A DNA stretch of 64,000 nt. Source: Leptobrachium leishanense. Its lineage: Eukaryota > Chordata > Amphibia > Anura > Megophryidae. The stretch covers positions 154,664,101-154,728,100 of the forward strand of contig CM019065.1 in NCBI GenBank assembly GCA_009667805.1, read 5' to 3'. Shown here one piece after another: positions 45,028 through 54,736 of this stretch. The translations under genes and the position numbers were made by a program. The notes below the pieces were generated by a model, which searched no databases, was not told the DNA's origin, and saw only the letters and a list, made by a program, of their open reading frames with translations. Position 1 is the stretch's first letter; every line of letters starts with the position of its first letter.

Positions 45028-46476
45028 AAACATAGAAAACATAGAAACATAGAAAAATGTCGGCAGATAAGAACCTTTCGGCCCATCTAGTCTGCCCAAT
45101 TACATGGATACTTAACCTGGATTTATCTTTTGTTTAGGATAGCCTTATGCCTATCCCATGCCTGCTTAAATTCAATTACTGTTTTGGCCTCTACCACTTC
45201 AACTGGAAGGCTGTTCCATGTATCCACCACCCTCTCAGTAAAATAATGCTTCCTGATGTTACTTTTAAACCTTTGCCCCTCTAATCTAAGACTATGTCCT
45301 CTTGTTTTGCTACTTTGTTTCCGTTTAAATATACTCCCTTCCTCTACCTTGTGGATTCCCTTTACGTATTTAAATGTATCTCCTCTGTCTCGTCTTTTTT
45401 CCAAGCTGTACATGTTAAGATCATTAAGCCTTTCCTGGTAACTTTTCTCCTTCAAGCCGTACACCATTTTAGTAGCCCTTCTCTGAACTCTCTCTAAGAT
45501 GTCTATATCCTTCTGGAGATACGGTCTCCAGTACTGCATACAGTACTCCAAGTGAGGTCTCACCAGTGCTCTGTACAGTGGCATGAGCACTTCCCTTTTC
45601 CTACTGCTAATACCTCTCCCTACACAACCAAGCATTCTGCTAGCATTTCCTGCTGCTCTATTACATTGACTACTTACCCTTAGATCCTCTGAAATAATAA
45701 CCCCTAACCTGTTGAGGTTAGGACTGTATCAAATATTCTATATTCAGCCCTTGGGTTTTTACGTCCCAGGTGCATTATCTTGCACTTATCCACATTAAAA
45801 CTCAATTGCCACAGTTCCGACCATTTTTTTAGTTTACCTAAATCATTTGTCATTTGGCTGATCCCTCCAGGAACGTCAACCCTGTTGCAAATCTTTGTAT
45901 CATCAGCAAAAAGACATACTTTTCCATTAATACCTTCTGCAATATCACTAATAAAAATATTAAAGAGAATGGGTCCAAGTACTGACCCCTGAGGTACCCC
46001 ACTGGTAACAAGACCTTGCGCCGAATAAACTCCATTTACCACAACCCTCTGTTGCCTGTCACTCAGCCACTGCCTAATCCATTCAACAATATTGGCATCC
46101 AAGCTCAAAGATTGCAATTTATTGATAAGCCTTCTATGCGGAACAGTATCAAAAGCCTTACTGAAATCTAAATAAGCAATGCCTACTGCACCACCTGTGT
46201 TTATTATTTTTGTTACCCAATCAAAAAAATCAATAAGATTAGTTTGGCATGATCTCCCTGAGGTAAACCCATGTTGTTTCTGATCCTGTAATCTATGTGT
46301 TTTTAGATGTTCAACAATCCTTTCCTTTAACATGGTTTCCATTAATTTCCCCACTACTGACGTAAGACTAACTGGCCTATAGTTCCGATTCCTCCCTACT
46401 ACCCTTCTTGTAAATGGGCACAACATTTGCTAATTTCCAGTCTTCTGGGACGACTCCCGTTAACAATATAATCAAA
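45028..46476 (-). pseudogene. CR1-type LINE, 5'-truncated, frameshifted
   Basis: On the minus strand, from 46476 down, the RT reads [65 protein letters not shown], then FADDT, the catalytic box, and NVDKCKIMHLGR. A second frame (45635-45123) carries the C-terminal LVRPHLEYCMQYW, VQRRATKM and DTWNSLPVEVVEAKTV, typical of CR1. At least two frame breaks (near 46400 and 45640-45720) kill it. The endonuclease is missing. The 3' end has GGGCAGACTAGATGGGCCGA and repeated CTATGTTT, a common amphibian and reptile CR1 end. Confidence 0.92.
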
Positions 46477-46561
46477 TTGCTACAGTATGCCACTGTGTAT
46501 GAAAATATGGGCAGAAGAGTCACATTTGAGTGAAAAGGTCCTAGGAGGTCTGAAAAGACTT

Positions 46562-47757
46562 AAGGGTCTATTCACTATCAGGATTTTCCAAAGATTCCAC
46601 CGGAAATTCGGTGCTCTTTCGCTCCCTGCACTTTGGGGAATCAAATTCCCAGGGTCCCCGAAGTGCAAAAAAAAGCAGCCGACCGCATATGGAAAAAAGC
46701 TGCAAAACCGACGGAAAAAAATCCAAGTGATCCGAAAAACTGCCCAAAAAAATCAGAACGCACTCGATGATCCGCCTGCAAAATCGCCGGCCGCATCCGA
46801 AAAAAAGCCGACGATCCGCCGAACAGAATGCAGACCTACCGCAGGAAAAAACCGACAAGTCGACGAACAGGGTGAAAAAAAAAAAAGACCGCAACTTTTA
46901 AAGGCTGTGTGCAAAAAAACTAGTGGACGAAAATGCTTGGAATTTATTTATTTTATTTATTTATAAAGAATTTTACCATGAAGGATACATTGAGATTTCT
47001 CTCGTTTTCAAGTACGTCCTGGGTTCAAGAACATTGAAATGTTACAGTTGTTACAGAAATACAAAGTAATACAATGCAAGCTATTAAAAAAAACAAGAAA
47101 CACAAATATACAGATTAACATAAAATAAATATGTAGGAATATAGTCATTATGTTACATGTTTACAGGTGCATTCCGTATTGAGGTATGTTAATAGGGAGC
47201 TCTTGAGTGACTTTAGACTGGGGGAAGATTTGATGGTGTCTGGGGGGTTATTCCGTAACTGCGGTGCTCTGTAGGAAAATGAGGACCGAGCCACTGTCTT
47301 TTTGTATTGTGGTATTGCAAGTAAGGTGAATTAATATATAAGGTCCTATGAATAATAATAAAAGGTCTGTTTCAGGAAAAGAAAACACTATTTAAATATA
47401 AAAATCGGATTTTTTTGCCGAAAAATACTTAAATAAATAAAGAGACTTTTTGCTGCAGATTAAAAGAATATACAGCTTTATAAATTTTCAATGAAAACGG
47501 GAATATTTTTACAATTGAAACCTGTGGGATTCGCCTGATTAAACTTTCCGAGTGAAGCCATTGAACATCAGGTCATTTCACTGACATTTCTCTGCTGTTC
47601 GGTGTGAACTGAATAGATTAACCATTGCTTCTCTATGGGGAATTCACTGCTACCGAAGATCACCGTATTTCGCTGGCAATTCACCAATATTTGGCAAATT
47701 GTCAGCTTTTTGAAAAGGCGAACGGCTACGAAATTGGCGAAACGCTTTCTGGTAGCT
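46562..47757. mobile_element. MITE family A, interrupted by a LINE fragment
   Basis: This begins GGGTCTATTCACTATCAGG and ends near GAAATTGGCGAAACGCTTTC. It has a long CCGAAAAAA-rich CpG block, the family centre, and CTTCTCTATGGGGAATTC. A LINE 3' end lies at 46938-47335. The 159-codon frame at 46487-46966 spans MITE sequence and has no domain. Confidence 0.75.
46938..47335 (-). mobile_element. LINE 3' end with ORF2 C-terminal remnant
   Basis: On the minus strand, translation gives FSYRAPQLRNNPPDTIKSS followed by PSLKSLKSSLLTYL, resembling the C-terminus of L2/CR1-group ORF2 proteins. It continues into a 3' UTR with TAACATACCTCAATACGG, AATCTGTATATTTGTG, CTTGCATTGTATTAC, AACCCAGGACGTACTTG, GAGAGAAATCTCAATGTATCC and a (TAAA)n end. 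It is the longest copy here of the LINE whose tail the SINE shares. Confidence 0.8.
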
Positions 47758-48308
47758 ATACTGTATTGTTTTAATAAATGTATTTATTTACTGCTGATTT
47801 TGCTTTATCCTGATTCAAGAAGGTTTTGGGGATTCCTTACAATCCCCTGAGCGTACTTCACGGAGCCGTAGAGGCTCATGAATATGTGAGTTTTATACTT
47901 TAGCTCTGTTTATACTGTTTCTTGCTCTGCAAGATTGCACTAGGGGTATCCCCGATATATTCTGCCTACTACAGGGATATCCTGTCTACTATTAATTGGA
48001 TCCCAAAAGGGGTTAGATGGGCACCTGAAGATTCTTATTGAGACCCATAAAGCCCTTTGCCCCAGAGCCAGGTGATTGACTCATCAGATTGTGAGTTTAT
48101 TACCTACGATATATCTACCCACATTGGAGCGACACACTGCACAATTTTTTGTCTTTCTTTGTTCTCTCTTGTAGTCAGCTGTGATATCTCCGACAAAAAA
48201 GGGGTTATCCCTGAAGATACGGAATATTCCATTTTTGGACACGTAGTATGCTCTTCTTCGCTTTCCAGTGGACTATTGTTCGCCGGCGCTACGTTGGTGT
48301 TTTTCTAT
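47758..48308. other. Unassigned, perhaps Penelope-like
   Basis: Words such as GTGAGTTTTATACTTTAG are loosely shared with 59030-59060. No coding or terminal motif is firm. Confidence 0.25.
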
Positions 48309-48310
48309 AA

Positions 48311-48454
48311 AAGCAGGAGAATGACTGGAGAATGGAAAATTCTAGGTCAAAATAGCCAAACCCATACATCTCACTTTCCAAATCGGCTATTTTGACCTAG
48401 AATTTTCCATTCTCCAGCCATTCTCCTGCTTTTCACCGCTCTCTGAATAACCCT
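48311..48454. mobile_element. MITE family B, near-palindromic copy
   Basis: AGCAGGAGAATGACTGGAGA through CTAGGTCAAAATAGCC folds onto GGCTATTTTGACCTAGAA through TCTCCTGCT. The arms are about 46 bp, almost perfect. The end is CTCTGAATAACCCTG. Confidence 0.75.
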
Positions 48455-48548
48455 GTTAAAGTTAAGAGATGTTTAGTGTCAGAGAAATAGAGATAGTGAG
48501 ACTTAACGTCCAAGACGTATAATACAAATAATGCCCATAAGACATACA

Positions 48549-49391
48549 GGGTTATTCATGTTCGGTGACTTTTCGTTCGCTTCAATTCGGGCCGATTCAG
48601 CAATTACATTTCGGCGACCCTGTGGTGTATACAGCAAGCACCACAGGGTCCCCGAATTGCAGGGAAAAGCTGCCGCAAACCCGACGAAAAGTCACTGCAA
48701 AAACCCGGCGAATGCATGCCGAAACCCGCAAAAACATCTGGATTAACCTGCCGAAGATGCCGGAAAAGCAGAAGCCGATCACACGCAGCCTCCGGAAAAA
48801 GCCGACACCGCAGACGAGTGAAGTGAATAAATTAGGAAAACAGTTTGCTTGAATGTTTGAAAAGTGAAACACTGTTTGCAAAGAAACTACTGAGCGAAAA
48901 TGTCTGAAATTTACATATGAGGTTCAGGGAATGATAATAAAAAGGGCTGTTACAGAAAAAAATAAGTAAACTTAAAAATAAAAAAATCCAGAAAAATGCT
49001 TAAAATATCCCAAAAATTCTATAAATAAAGAGACTCTTTACTGCAGAATATTATAATGAACGGTTTAATAGATATTGGTTTAAAACGGGAATATTTTTAA
49101 CATTGAAGCCTATGGGATTCTCCTGAATAAACCTGTCGAATGAAACCACCGAATGGCAGGGCATTTCGGGAACCTTTCACTGCTGGTTTGTATTCTCTGA
49201 ATAGCCGAAGCAGTACTTTTTTATGGGGATTTCACTGCCCTCGAACAGGCACCGTATGTGCAGGCAATTCGCCAGGATTTGGCGTATTGCCTGCTCTCTC
49301 AATAGCCAAATGGCCAAGAAAGGTAAGCGAATGCTGATTTTCAGCGTTCGGTTACCTTTCTCCAGCCATTCGGATCTCTTCAAATAACCCT
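48549..49391. mobile_element. MITE family A, near full length
   Basis: This starts GGGTTATTCATGTTCGGTGAC and ends TTCGGATCTCTTCAAATAACCCTG. It has the same orientation as the copy at 17826 and closely similar blocks throughout. Confidence 0.85.
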
Positions 49392-49834
49392 GTTAGTGTT
49401 GTTTTTAAGGAACTAGATATTTTTTTGTTCATTTCTGTTGTAAAAGCCAAATAATTTGAAGTTCTGAAAGTATCTTAAGATATACATATGATGGGCAATT
49501 CAAGAATAATCCAGCAGTTGAAACACTAGAATTTGTATCTTTAATGTGGATATTCATAGTTTATTTCTTATAAAATATAGAAATATTTATTTATAATGTT
49601 TTGGTTATACTTTTAACAGTCACTTCATTGATATGAAACAAATGATTATTGTGATTAATTTTTCTAGCTGATTGTGTAGCCTTTTTTCTTGTATTGTTGC
49701 ATTACTTTGACATGAGCTGTGTCACATTATCATTTCATTTGTGTTTTTAAAATAAAACTAACATATTATGCAAAGCTGTACAAGGGTTAGGAAGAGTATA
49801 CCAGTAAATATTATTGAGCCATTAAAAGGAGAAA
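49392..49834. other. Unassigned AT-rich sequence
   Basis: No feature is recognised left of the LTR element. Confidence 0.35.
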
Positions 49835-49838
49835 CAAG

Positions 49839-50766
49839 TGTAGCGCTGGTTAAAAAGACTGATCTGCTGCATTTACTTACAATGGCCACCAGAGTGAGAC
49901 AGAGACTGGTGGATTAATGCTGGACAACCAAGGAAAGAACTGTACTACGTTTTCCAGCATGCTTTGCGTTGAATACAGGAAGTGGGTGGAGAGAGAGACA
50001 CTGATATTCGCAGCCTCGTGGAAAGGGCTGGCAGAACGCGCCGAGGAGTGAGAGGAGCAAGACGCAGTGTAGCAGAAAGTGATCTCGACCAGGCCAGAGC
50101 GCAGGTGCGGCCTAGCGGAGCTAGAGATCGGGTTTTTCCTCCCTATTCAAACGAAGACCCAGTAACCCACGCTGAGCCAGAGTAAGCTGAAGGACCCCGA
50201 GTGAGGAGAACCGCAGGCGATTTAACAGGGAGTGCAGGCGGTGAGCTGGACATCTTGTGGCCGATACAGAGGAGCAAGACAGCGGATCCGGTGACACAGA
50301 GATCCCCAGTCAAAATCGAGTGGAGAGATGTCCTGGGTCGAGCGGAGCACCGAGTATCTGGCGGATGGGTGAGAGGCCTTCCAGTCCACGGTGAAATACT
50401 AAAGCACACTACAGTTTGTTCAAAAAACCTACAGGGCCCCAACGTGACTAGTCTTGGTCGTGACTAGACTTTTTTCCTTTTCCGCTGCGCGTTTCTCGCA
50501 TTACGAAGTGCTGTATTTTTCCTTTTCCGCTGCGCGTTTCTCGTATTATGAAGTGCTGTATTTTTCCTTTTCCGCTGCGCGTTTCTCGTATTACGAAGTA
50601 CTGTAAAAATATATACATATACCGTGTTACTCATTATATGCCCGTTTATTCAGTAAACTATATAATTTATAAAATCCATGACGGTGCTGGAGTATATTTA
50701 TTCCCTAGTGCTGGGAGACTGACCCGAGGTTCAAATTCAGCGGCTCCTCCGGGAGTGAGCGCTACA
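49839..50766 (+). repeat. 5' LTR (928 bp)
   Basis: It starts TGTAGCGCTGG and ends GAGCGCTACA. A TATA-like TTTATAAAATCC lies at about 50667-50678. Three tandem copies of a 45-bp unit (TTTTCCGCTGCGCGTTTCTC core) lie in the U3 part at 50472-50604. No AATAAA follows the TATA box. It contains about 750 bp that the 3' LTR lacks. Confidence 0.93.
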
Positions 50767-50790
50767 TGTGGGGGCTCGTTTCCGGGATTT
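50767..50790 (+). promoter_or_regulatory. Primer binding site, tRNA-Pro-like
   Basis: TGGGGGCTCGTTTCCGGGATT starts 2-3 bases after the LTR end. It matches the tRNA-Pro 3'-end complement used by many retroelements, apart from two extra T bases in the middle. Confidence 0.75.
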
Positions 50791-50824
50791 AGTCTCTAGA
50801 TTAACTGCATCTAAAGGGTTAAAT

Positions 50825-52198
50825 ATGGATCCAGATGAAGCAGCAGAGTGGTTTAAAGCACAGGGTGTCCAGTTAGAGTTGAGTGTAGTAATGGATATAC
50901 CTGTAGACACCTGGGCAGAAGAGCAGATCCGCCGGCCCGTGGCAGCGTTGGTACCTGACCAGTGGGGGTTTCTAGCGGACATTAAAGTGAACCCAGAGAC
51001 TTCTCACACGTATGTTCTTTTTGAGTGGAGAAAGGGTGTTCCTATGTGTTTTCAGGGCATGAGCATGCAGCTAACTGACGACCTGGAGGTTCGTCTGTTC
51101 CAACCAAGTAAGCCACGTGGTGATTTAGTGAATATTCCTGCGTCCAGCCCGCTGGCCATGATCGGGCCGGAGTTCATTGCTGCTATTGGAGACCTCGTAG
51201 TTAAGTCTCAGAGGGCCCACCCTTCTTATATCAGCTTTGGATATCGGAAGTTGGAAAAATTTTCAGGAAACTTGCCAACTCCGGTGGGGGAAGAAACCTT
51301 CGAAGAATGGGTAGAACAGGCGATGCAGGCTCTGGATGAGTGGGACGTCTCTGAAGCGCAGAAGAAGCAAAGAATTACTGAGAGCTTAAAGAGACCTGCG
51401 TCAGAAGCTGTCAGGAATCTGAAGCTGAGTAAGAGAGACTGTACTGCTCTAGATTACCTGAACATATTACAGGAAGTCTTCGGGCGAACGGAAAAGGCCG
51501 CTGAGCTTATGTACCAGTATGAACATACTTACCAGAAAAAGGGTGAGAAGATGACAGAATATATGAGGCGCCTGGATAAGATACTGTACCAAGTACTGTT
51601 GAAGAAAGGAACAGACCCCACTACAGTAGATCAGGTTAGAATGCGTCAGATATTGAAAGGTGCTTTACCCTTAGACCCTGTGATGTTACAACTAAAGACT
51701 CGAGAAGGGAATAAAGAGTTAAATTACCTAGAACTGATTCAAGTTGTTCGGGAAGAAGAAGCCCTTCTGGAAGAGAAGCTTGGAAGAAGGGGAGAGAAGG
51801 TTTATGCGCAACCCATAGGATATAACGAGTGTTCATCAGAGGAAGACGATCCGGAAGAGGCATATGAGCCAGAGATAACTCAAAAGTCGTCAAACCAGGT
51901 GTATGGTGAGATGCAGAAGACTCTCGAGAAAGTACAAGAAGCCCAAGTTAAGATGGAACAGACACACACGGATCTATGCTGGGCAATCTTGAAAGTAGCA
52001 GAAATGCAGACTGAAATACAGAAGTCTCTCTCAGATATACGAACAGCAGCGGTTGCCGTGGTCTCCGACAGGGGATTTTCAAATGAGCCACAGGAAGAAA
52101 GTATGCTCTCATCCTCGTGGGGAAGATGTTTCGCCTGTGGGAAATTTGGCCATTTCAAGGCCCAGTGCCCGGAAAGGAGACAAGGAGGGTCCCTATAG
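50825..52198 (+). CDS. PNMA-like Gag of LTR retrotransposon
   Basis: This is an intact Gag of 457 residues. I start it at the first ATG (50825, A at -3 and G at +4); upstream codons are open but overlap the primer site and lack an ATG. Residues 1-100 resemble the RRM-like N-terminus of PNMA proteins (DEAAEWF, VVMDIPVDTW, YVLFEWRKG). Residues 141-320 resemble the PNMA capsid fold: RKLEKFSGNLPTPVGEETFE, ITESLKRPASEAVRNLK, LQEVFGRTEKA, TYQKKGEKMTEYMRRL and LELIQVVREEEALL. Then come an acidic linker, a possible coiled coil (residues 365-400), and a CCHC zinc knuckle CFACGKFGHFKAQC (435-448) for RNA binding. In the family, Gag assembles particles that package the element RNA. The gene ends with TAG followed by protease sequence in the same frame. 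It is not a host PNMA gene, because LTRs, primer site and protease surround it. Confidence 0.9.
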   Translation: MDPDEAAEWFKAQGVQLELSVVMDIPVDTWAEEQIRRPVAALVPDQWGFLADIKVNPETSHTYVLFEWRKGVPMCFQGMSMQLTDDLEVRLFQPSKPRGDLVNIPASSPLAMIGPEFIAAIGDLVVKSQRAHPSYISFGYRKLEKFSGNLPTPVGEETFEEWVEQAMQALDEWDVSEAQKKQRITESLKRPASEAVRNLKLSKRDCTALDYLNILQEVFGRTEKAAELMYQYEHTYQKKGEKMTEYMRRLDKILYQVLLKKGTDPTTVDQVRMRQILKGALPLDPVMLQLKTREGNKELNYLELIQVVREEEALLEEKLGRRGEKVYAQPIGYNECSSEEDDPEEAYEPEITQKSSNQVYGEMQKTLEKVQEAQVKMEQTHTDLCWAILKVAEMQTEIQKSLSDIRTAAVAVVSDRGFSNEPQEESMLSSSWGRCFACGKFGHFKAQCPERRQGGSL

Positions 52199-52282
52199 GT
52201 ACCTGCTAGAACTAGGAGATCCTCTCCCTGGAGGTCCGATCCTACATCATGAGAAGACAATGCTCACCCTCAGTCGCCGCGT

Positions 52283-52698
52283 ATGAGGACGAGGGTTAGA
52301 GTACAACAGACTGGGTCTACCTCTCCTGCTGCTACGAAAAAGTTCCCTGACAAGTTGATAGGTCCTTCGCCCATCATCCCGGTTCAAGTGGAAGGAGTCT
52401 TTACTAAGGCTCTTCTGGATTCGGGTGCTCAAGTAACGCTGATTTACCGAAACTTCTATCGAAAATATTTGAAGCATATACCCCTGAAGAAATTGAAGGG
52501 TCTCGAAATCTGGGGGATGGGAACGGAGAGGTTTCCCCATGATGGATATATACAGGTGAAGCTAGAATTCAGTTCGGTAATCGCTGGACAACCCGGAGTA
52601 TGTGACACGTTGGCAATTGTGTGTCCTCGTCCCTCGGGAGCTAATCGAAGTTCTATTATAGTGGGGATGAACACTGATGTGTTGAGACACCTCTTAAC
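52283..52698 (+). pseudogene. Retroviral-type aspartic protease, disrupted
   Basis: The ATG at 52283 begins a frame with TKALLDSGAQVTLIYRNFY, the DSG active site and flap-side strands of a retropepsin, and later SSIIVGMNTDVLRHLL, the (I/L)(I/V)G.N...L motif near its end. In the family it cleaves Gag and Gag-Pol. It shares the gag frame, separated by the gag TAG and a TGA at about 52250. Reading is broken at 52699 by a hAT element. Removing that element with one target copy would keep the frame open to 53591. No RT follows, so pol was deleted before the hAT arrived. Confidence 0.85.
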
Positions 52699-53240
52699 TA
52701 GGGATGTGCGTTTCGGGTTTCGGAATTTCGGAATTTTCACGAAATTTCCCGATTCTTGTTTTCGGATGCGGCCGATTTTCCGAAAATTTTTAGATCCGAA
52801 AATGGCAGATCCGAAACTTTTTCAGAGCCGAAACGAAATATTTTCGGAATTTTTGAATGGACTTGAAATGTGTCAAATCGAAATTTATTGCTTTGAAACG
52901 AGGAGAACAGACGTTCCGAAAAAAACAAAAATTTCCGAAATCACGAAAAGTCGATACAAAAAACGAGCAAAGTGACACGAAAATACGAAAAATGGTCGAT
53001 ATTCCGAAAACATATACAATTCCGAAAAATAAAAATTTCCGAAATCACGAAAAGTCGATACAAAAAACGAGCTAAGTGACACGAAAATACAAAAAATGGT
53101 CGATATTCCGAAAAAAAAATCTACACGAAAAACGAGTCGAGCCGAACCGAATCGAAACAGAAAACGGTCGAAACGAGCCGAATCGAAAAGTTTAAACATC
53201 CGAAAAATCGAACCGAATAAAAAATCGGTGCACAAGCCTA
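52699..53240. mobile_element. hAT-type element, TAGGGATGTGC family, copy 2
   Basis: CTCTTAAC is duplicated exactly at 52691-52698 and 53241-53248. The ends are TAGGGATGTGC and GCACAAGCCTA. The left 180 bp match the copy at 39639 closely. The interior has a tandem pair (TTCCGAAATCACGAAAAGTC occurs twice, about 110 bp apart). It interrupts the LTR element's protease. Confidence 0.93.
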
Positions 53241-53248
53241 CTCTTAAC

Positions 53249-53978
53249 CCCACTGGTTACGGAAGAAAGTCCTGCTCCTAAGAAGGCACACTCAATGTCA
53301 AGACCGGCCTGTCCACGGAGGGTCAAAGAACAGAAAGCCACTACAGGAGTAAGAAGGCTGAGGAGAACGGAAGGGACAGAGAAGGCCCTACGGTCAGGAA
53401 GGACTGTACAAGTACCGATTGGAGACAAATTCTCTTTGCCGGGTCTGCCTATATCTCGTCCGACTCCTACTATTCGGTGTCATCAGTTACGTTCCGCTAG
53501 AGAGAGTGGAGAAGACAGTGAAGAAGAAGGTTGGTGTCTGAGCTGGGTGTGGACACCTGAGTCCCAGAGCGTCAAGCCGGTCTCTGACTAGGGTGAGAGT
53601 GATTTAGGGTCTGATATCTCTGAAGTTATGACTCAAGCACCTGCAGTACCTGAGACCTGGGAAGTTCCTGAAGTTTTAGAGGAAATATCCATAGATTACA
53701 GTTCTATGCCTTCACTGGAGGGCTCATATTCCGAGGAAGTGTTTGCTCCGATTGTTGATGAGAAAATTGAGCCCGTAACTACAACTCACCCACCTGAAGA
53801 CGTATCGGGTGATGACAGTTCTATGCCTTCCCTGGAAGGTTTATACACCGCAGATGTATCTACTCAGTCTGCAGGAGAGAGAATTGAGCCTGAAGTGTCA
53901 GCTCTACTTGCCGAGGTGTCTAGGGGTTTGGGGGAGATTGAGGAAAATTGCTGCCTGTTGTCAACCCTGAATATATAG
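53249..53978 (+). pseudogene. C-terminal frame of the LTR element, split by one TAG
   Basis: This is the continuation of the protease frame beyond the hAT element. A basic part (KEQKATTGVRRLRRTEG) ends at TAG 53589-53591. The same frame continues to 53978 as an acidic protein with two repeats, IDYSSMPSLEGSY...KIEP and GDDSSMPSLEGLY...RIEP. I recognise no enzyme domain. It could be the tail that normally follows integrase, brought next to the protease by the pol deletion, or an accessory protein. The second part also has its own ATG at 53628. Confidence 0.55.
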
Positions 53979-54092
53979 GCTAAAGTTAGAAATGTTATGT
54001 TGAAATGTAATGCAACTGTTGTTATGTTATGTTGTGTTATGTATGACCGGCACATGTACCCGTTATACGCCCTTGGGAGGACCCAAGAGTTT

Positions 54093-54105
54093 AAGGGGGG
54101 GAGAG
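54093..54105 (+). promoter_or_regulatory. Polypurine tract
   Basis: AAGGGGGGGAGAG lies directly before the 3' LTR, the usual position for plus-strand priming. Confidence 0.85.
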
Positions 54106-54283
54106 TGTAGCGCTGGTTAAAAAGACTGATCTGCTGCATTTACTTACAATGGCCACCAGAGTTTATTCAGTAAACTATATAATTTATAAAATCCACGACG
54201 GTGCTGGAGTATATTTATTCCCTAGTGCGGGGAGACTGACCCGAGGTTCAAATTCAGCGGCTCCTCCGGGAGTGAGCGCTACA
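54106..54283 (+). repeat. 3' LTR, internally deleted (178 bp)
   Basis: The first 58 bp and last 120 bp match the 5' LTR. About 750 bp are missing between GGCCACCAGAG and TTTATTCAG. The two visible differences are CCACGACGG against CCATGACGG, and TGCGGGGAG against TGCTGGGAG. The tandem 45-bp repeats of the 5' LTR are lost. Confidence 0.92.
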
Positions 54284-54432
54284 CAAGCTTAACAAAAATA
54301 ATGAAATTGCATTAATCAATACGGCAAGGTTTATTTACAGTATTTCTGAAAATATCTCATCTTTGAAGGTAAGGAAAATAATACAATTCTGGGAGGCAGC
54401 TTGGCATTTTTAACAGATTCATTCACATTTCT

Positions 54433-54615
54433 GGCTGGGTGGAATAGAGGTAACATCAGTTCTCTGTGACCGTGGAGACACAGGTTTGAATCCCAGCAAG
54501 AGCACCTCTCCAGTAAGTGTCCTTGGGCAAGACACCTAACGGCACATACTCGCATCCCAGGACATACTTGAAAATGAAAGAAATCTCAATGTATCCTTCC
54601 TGGTAAAGTATTTTC
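54433..54615 (+). mobile_element. tRNA-derived SINE, copy 2
   Basis: GGCTGGGTGGAATAGAGG, B-box-like GGTTTGAATCCCA, CTTGGGCAAGACACCTAACGG and the shared LINE-type tail AGAAATCTCAATGTATCCTT. Target duplications are not clear. Confidence 0.85.
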
Positions 54616-54736
54616 TCAACCGAGTTTATGTCTTCTTTGAAACTAATAAATAAAGAATTTAAAAAAAAAACGTTCTCAAAAATATATTTTATCAAAAATC
54701 TGTCACTACTCAGTCAGCACAAAAAAATTGTAATTA

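Larger units (their letters stand above)
49835..54287 (+). mobile_element. Non-autonomous Ty3/gypsy-type LTR retrotransposon with PNMA-like Gag
   Basis: The target CAAG is duplicated at 49835-49838 and 54284-54287. Both LTRs start TGTAGCGCT and end AGCGCTACA. Order: 5' LTR, tRNA-Pro-like primer site, gag, protease, acidic C-terminal frame, polypurine tract, 3' LTR. Reverse transcriptase, RNase H and integrase are missing, so any mobility depends on enzymes in trans. Over the shared 178 bp I count two LTR differences, so the copy is young. A hAT element later inserted into the protease region. Confidence 0.93.

Noticed and set aside
46487..46966. 159-codon plus-strand frame
   Set aside because: It crosses flanking sequence, a MITE and a LINE tail and has no recognisable domain.
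50768..50824. Gag start at the open frame's first codon
   Set aside because: That codon is GTG and lies in the primer binding site. The first ATG in good context is at 50825.
50825..52198. Domesticated host PNMA gene
   Set aside because: Matching LTRs, target duplication, primer site, polypurine tract and protease show that it is still part of a retroelement.
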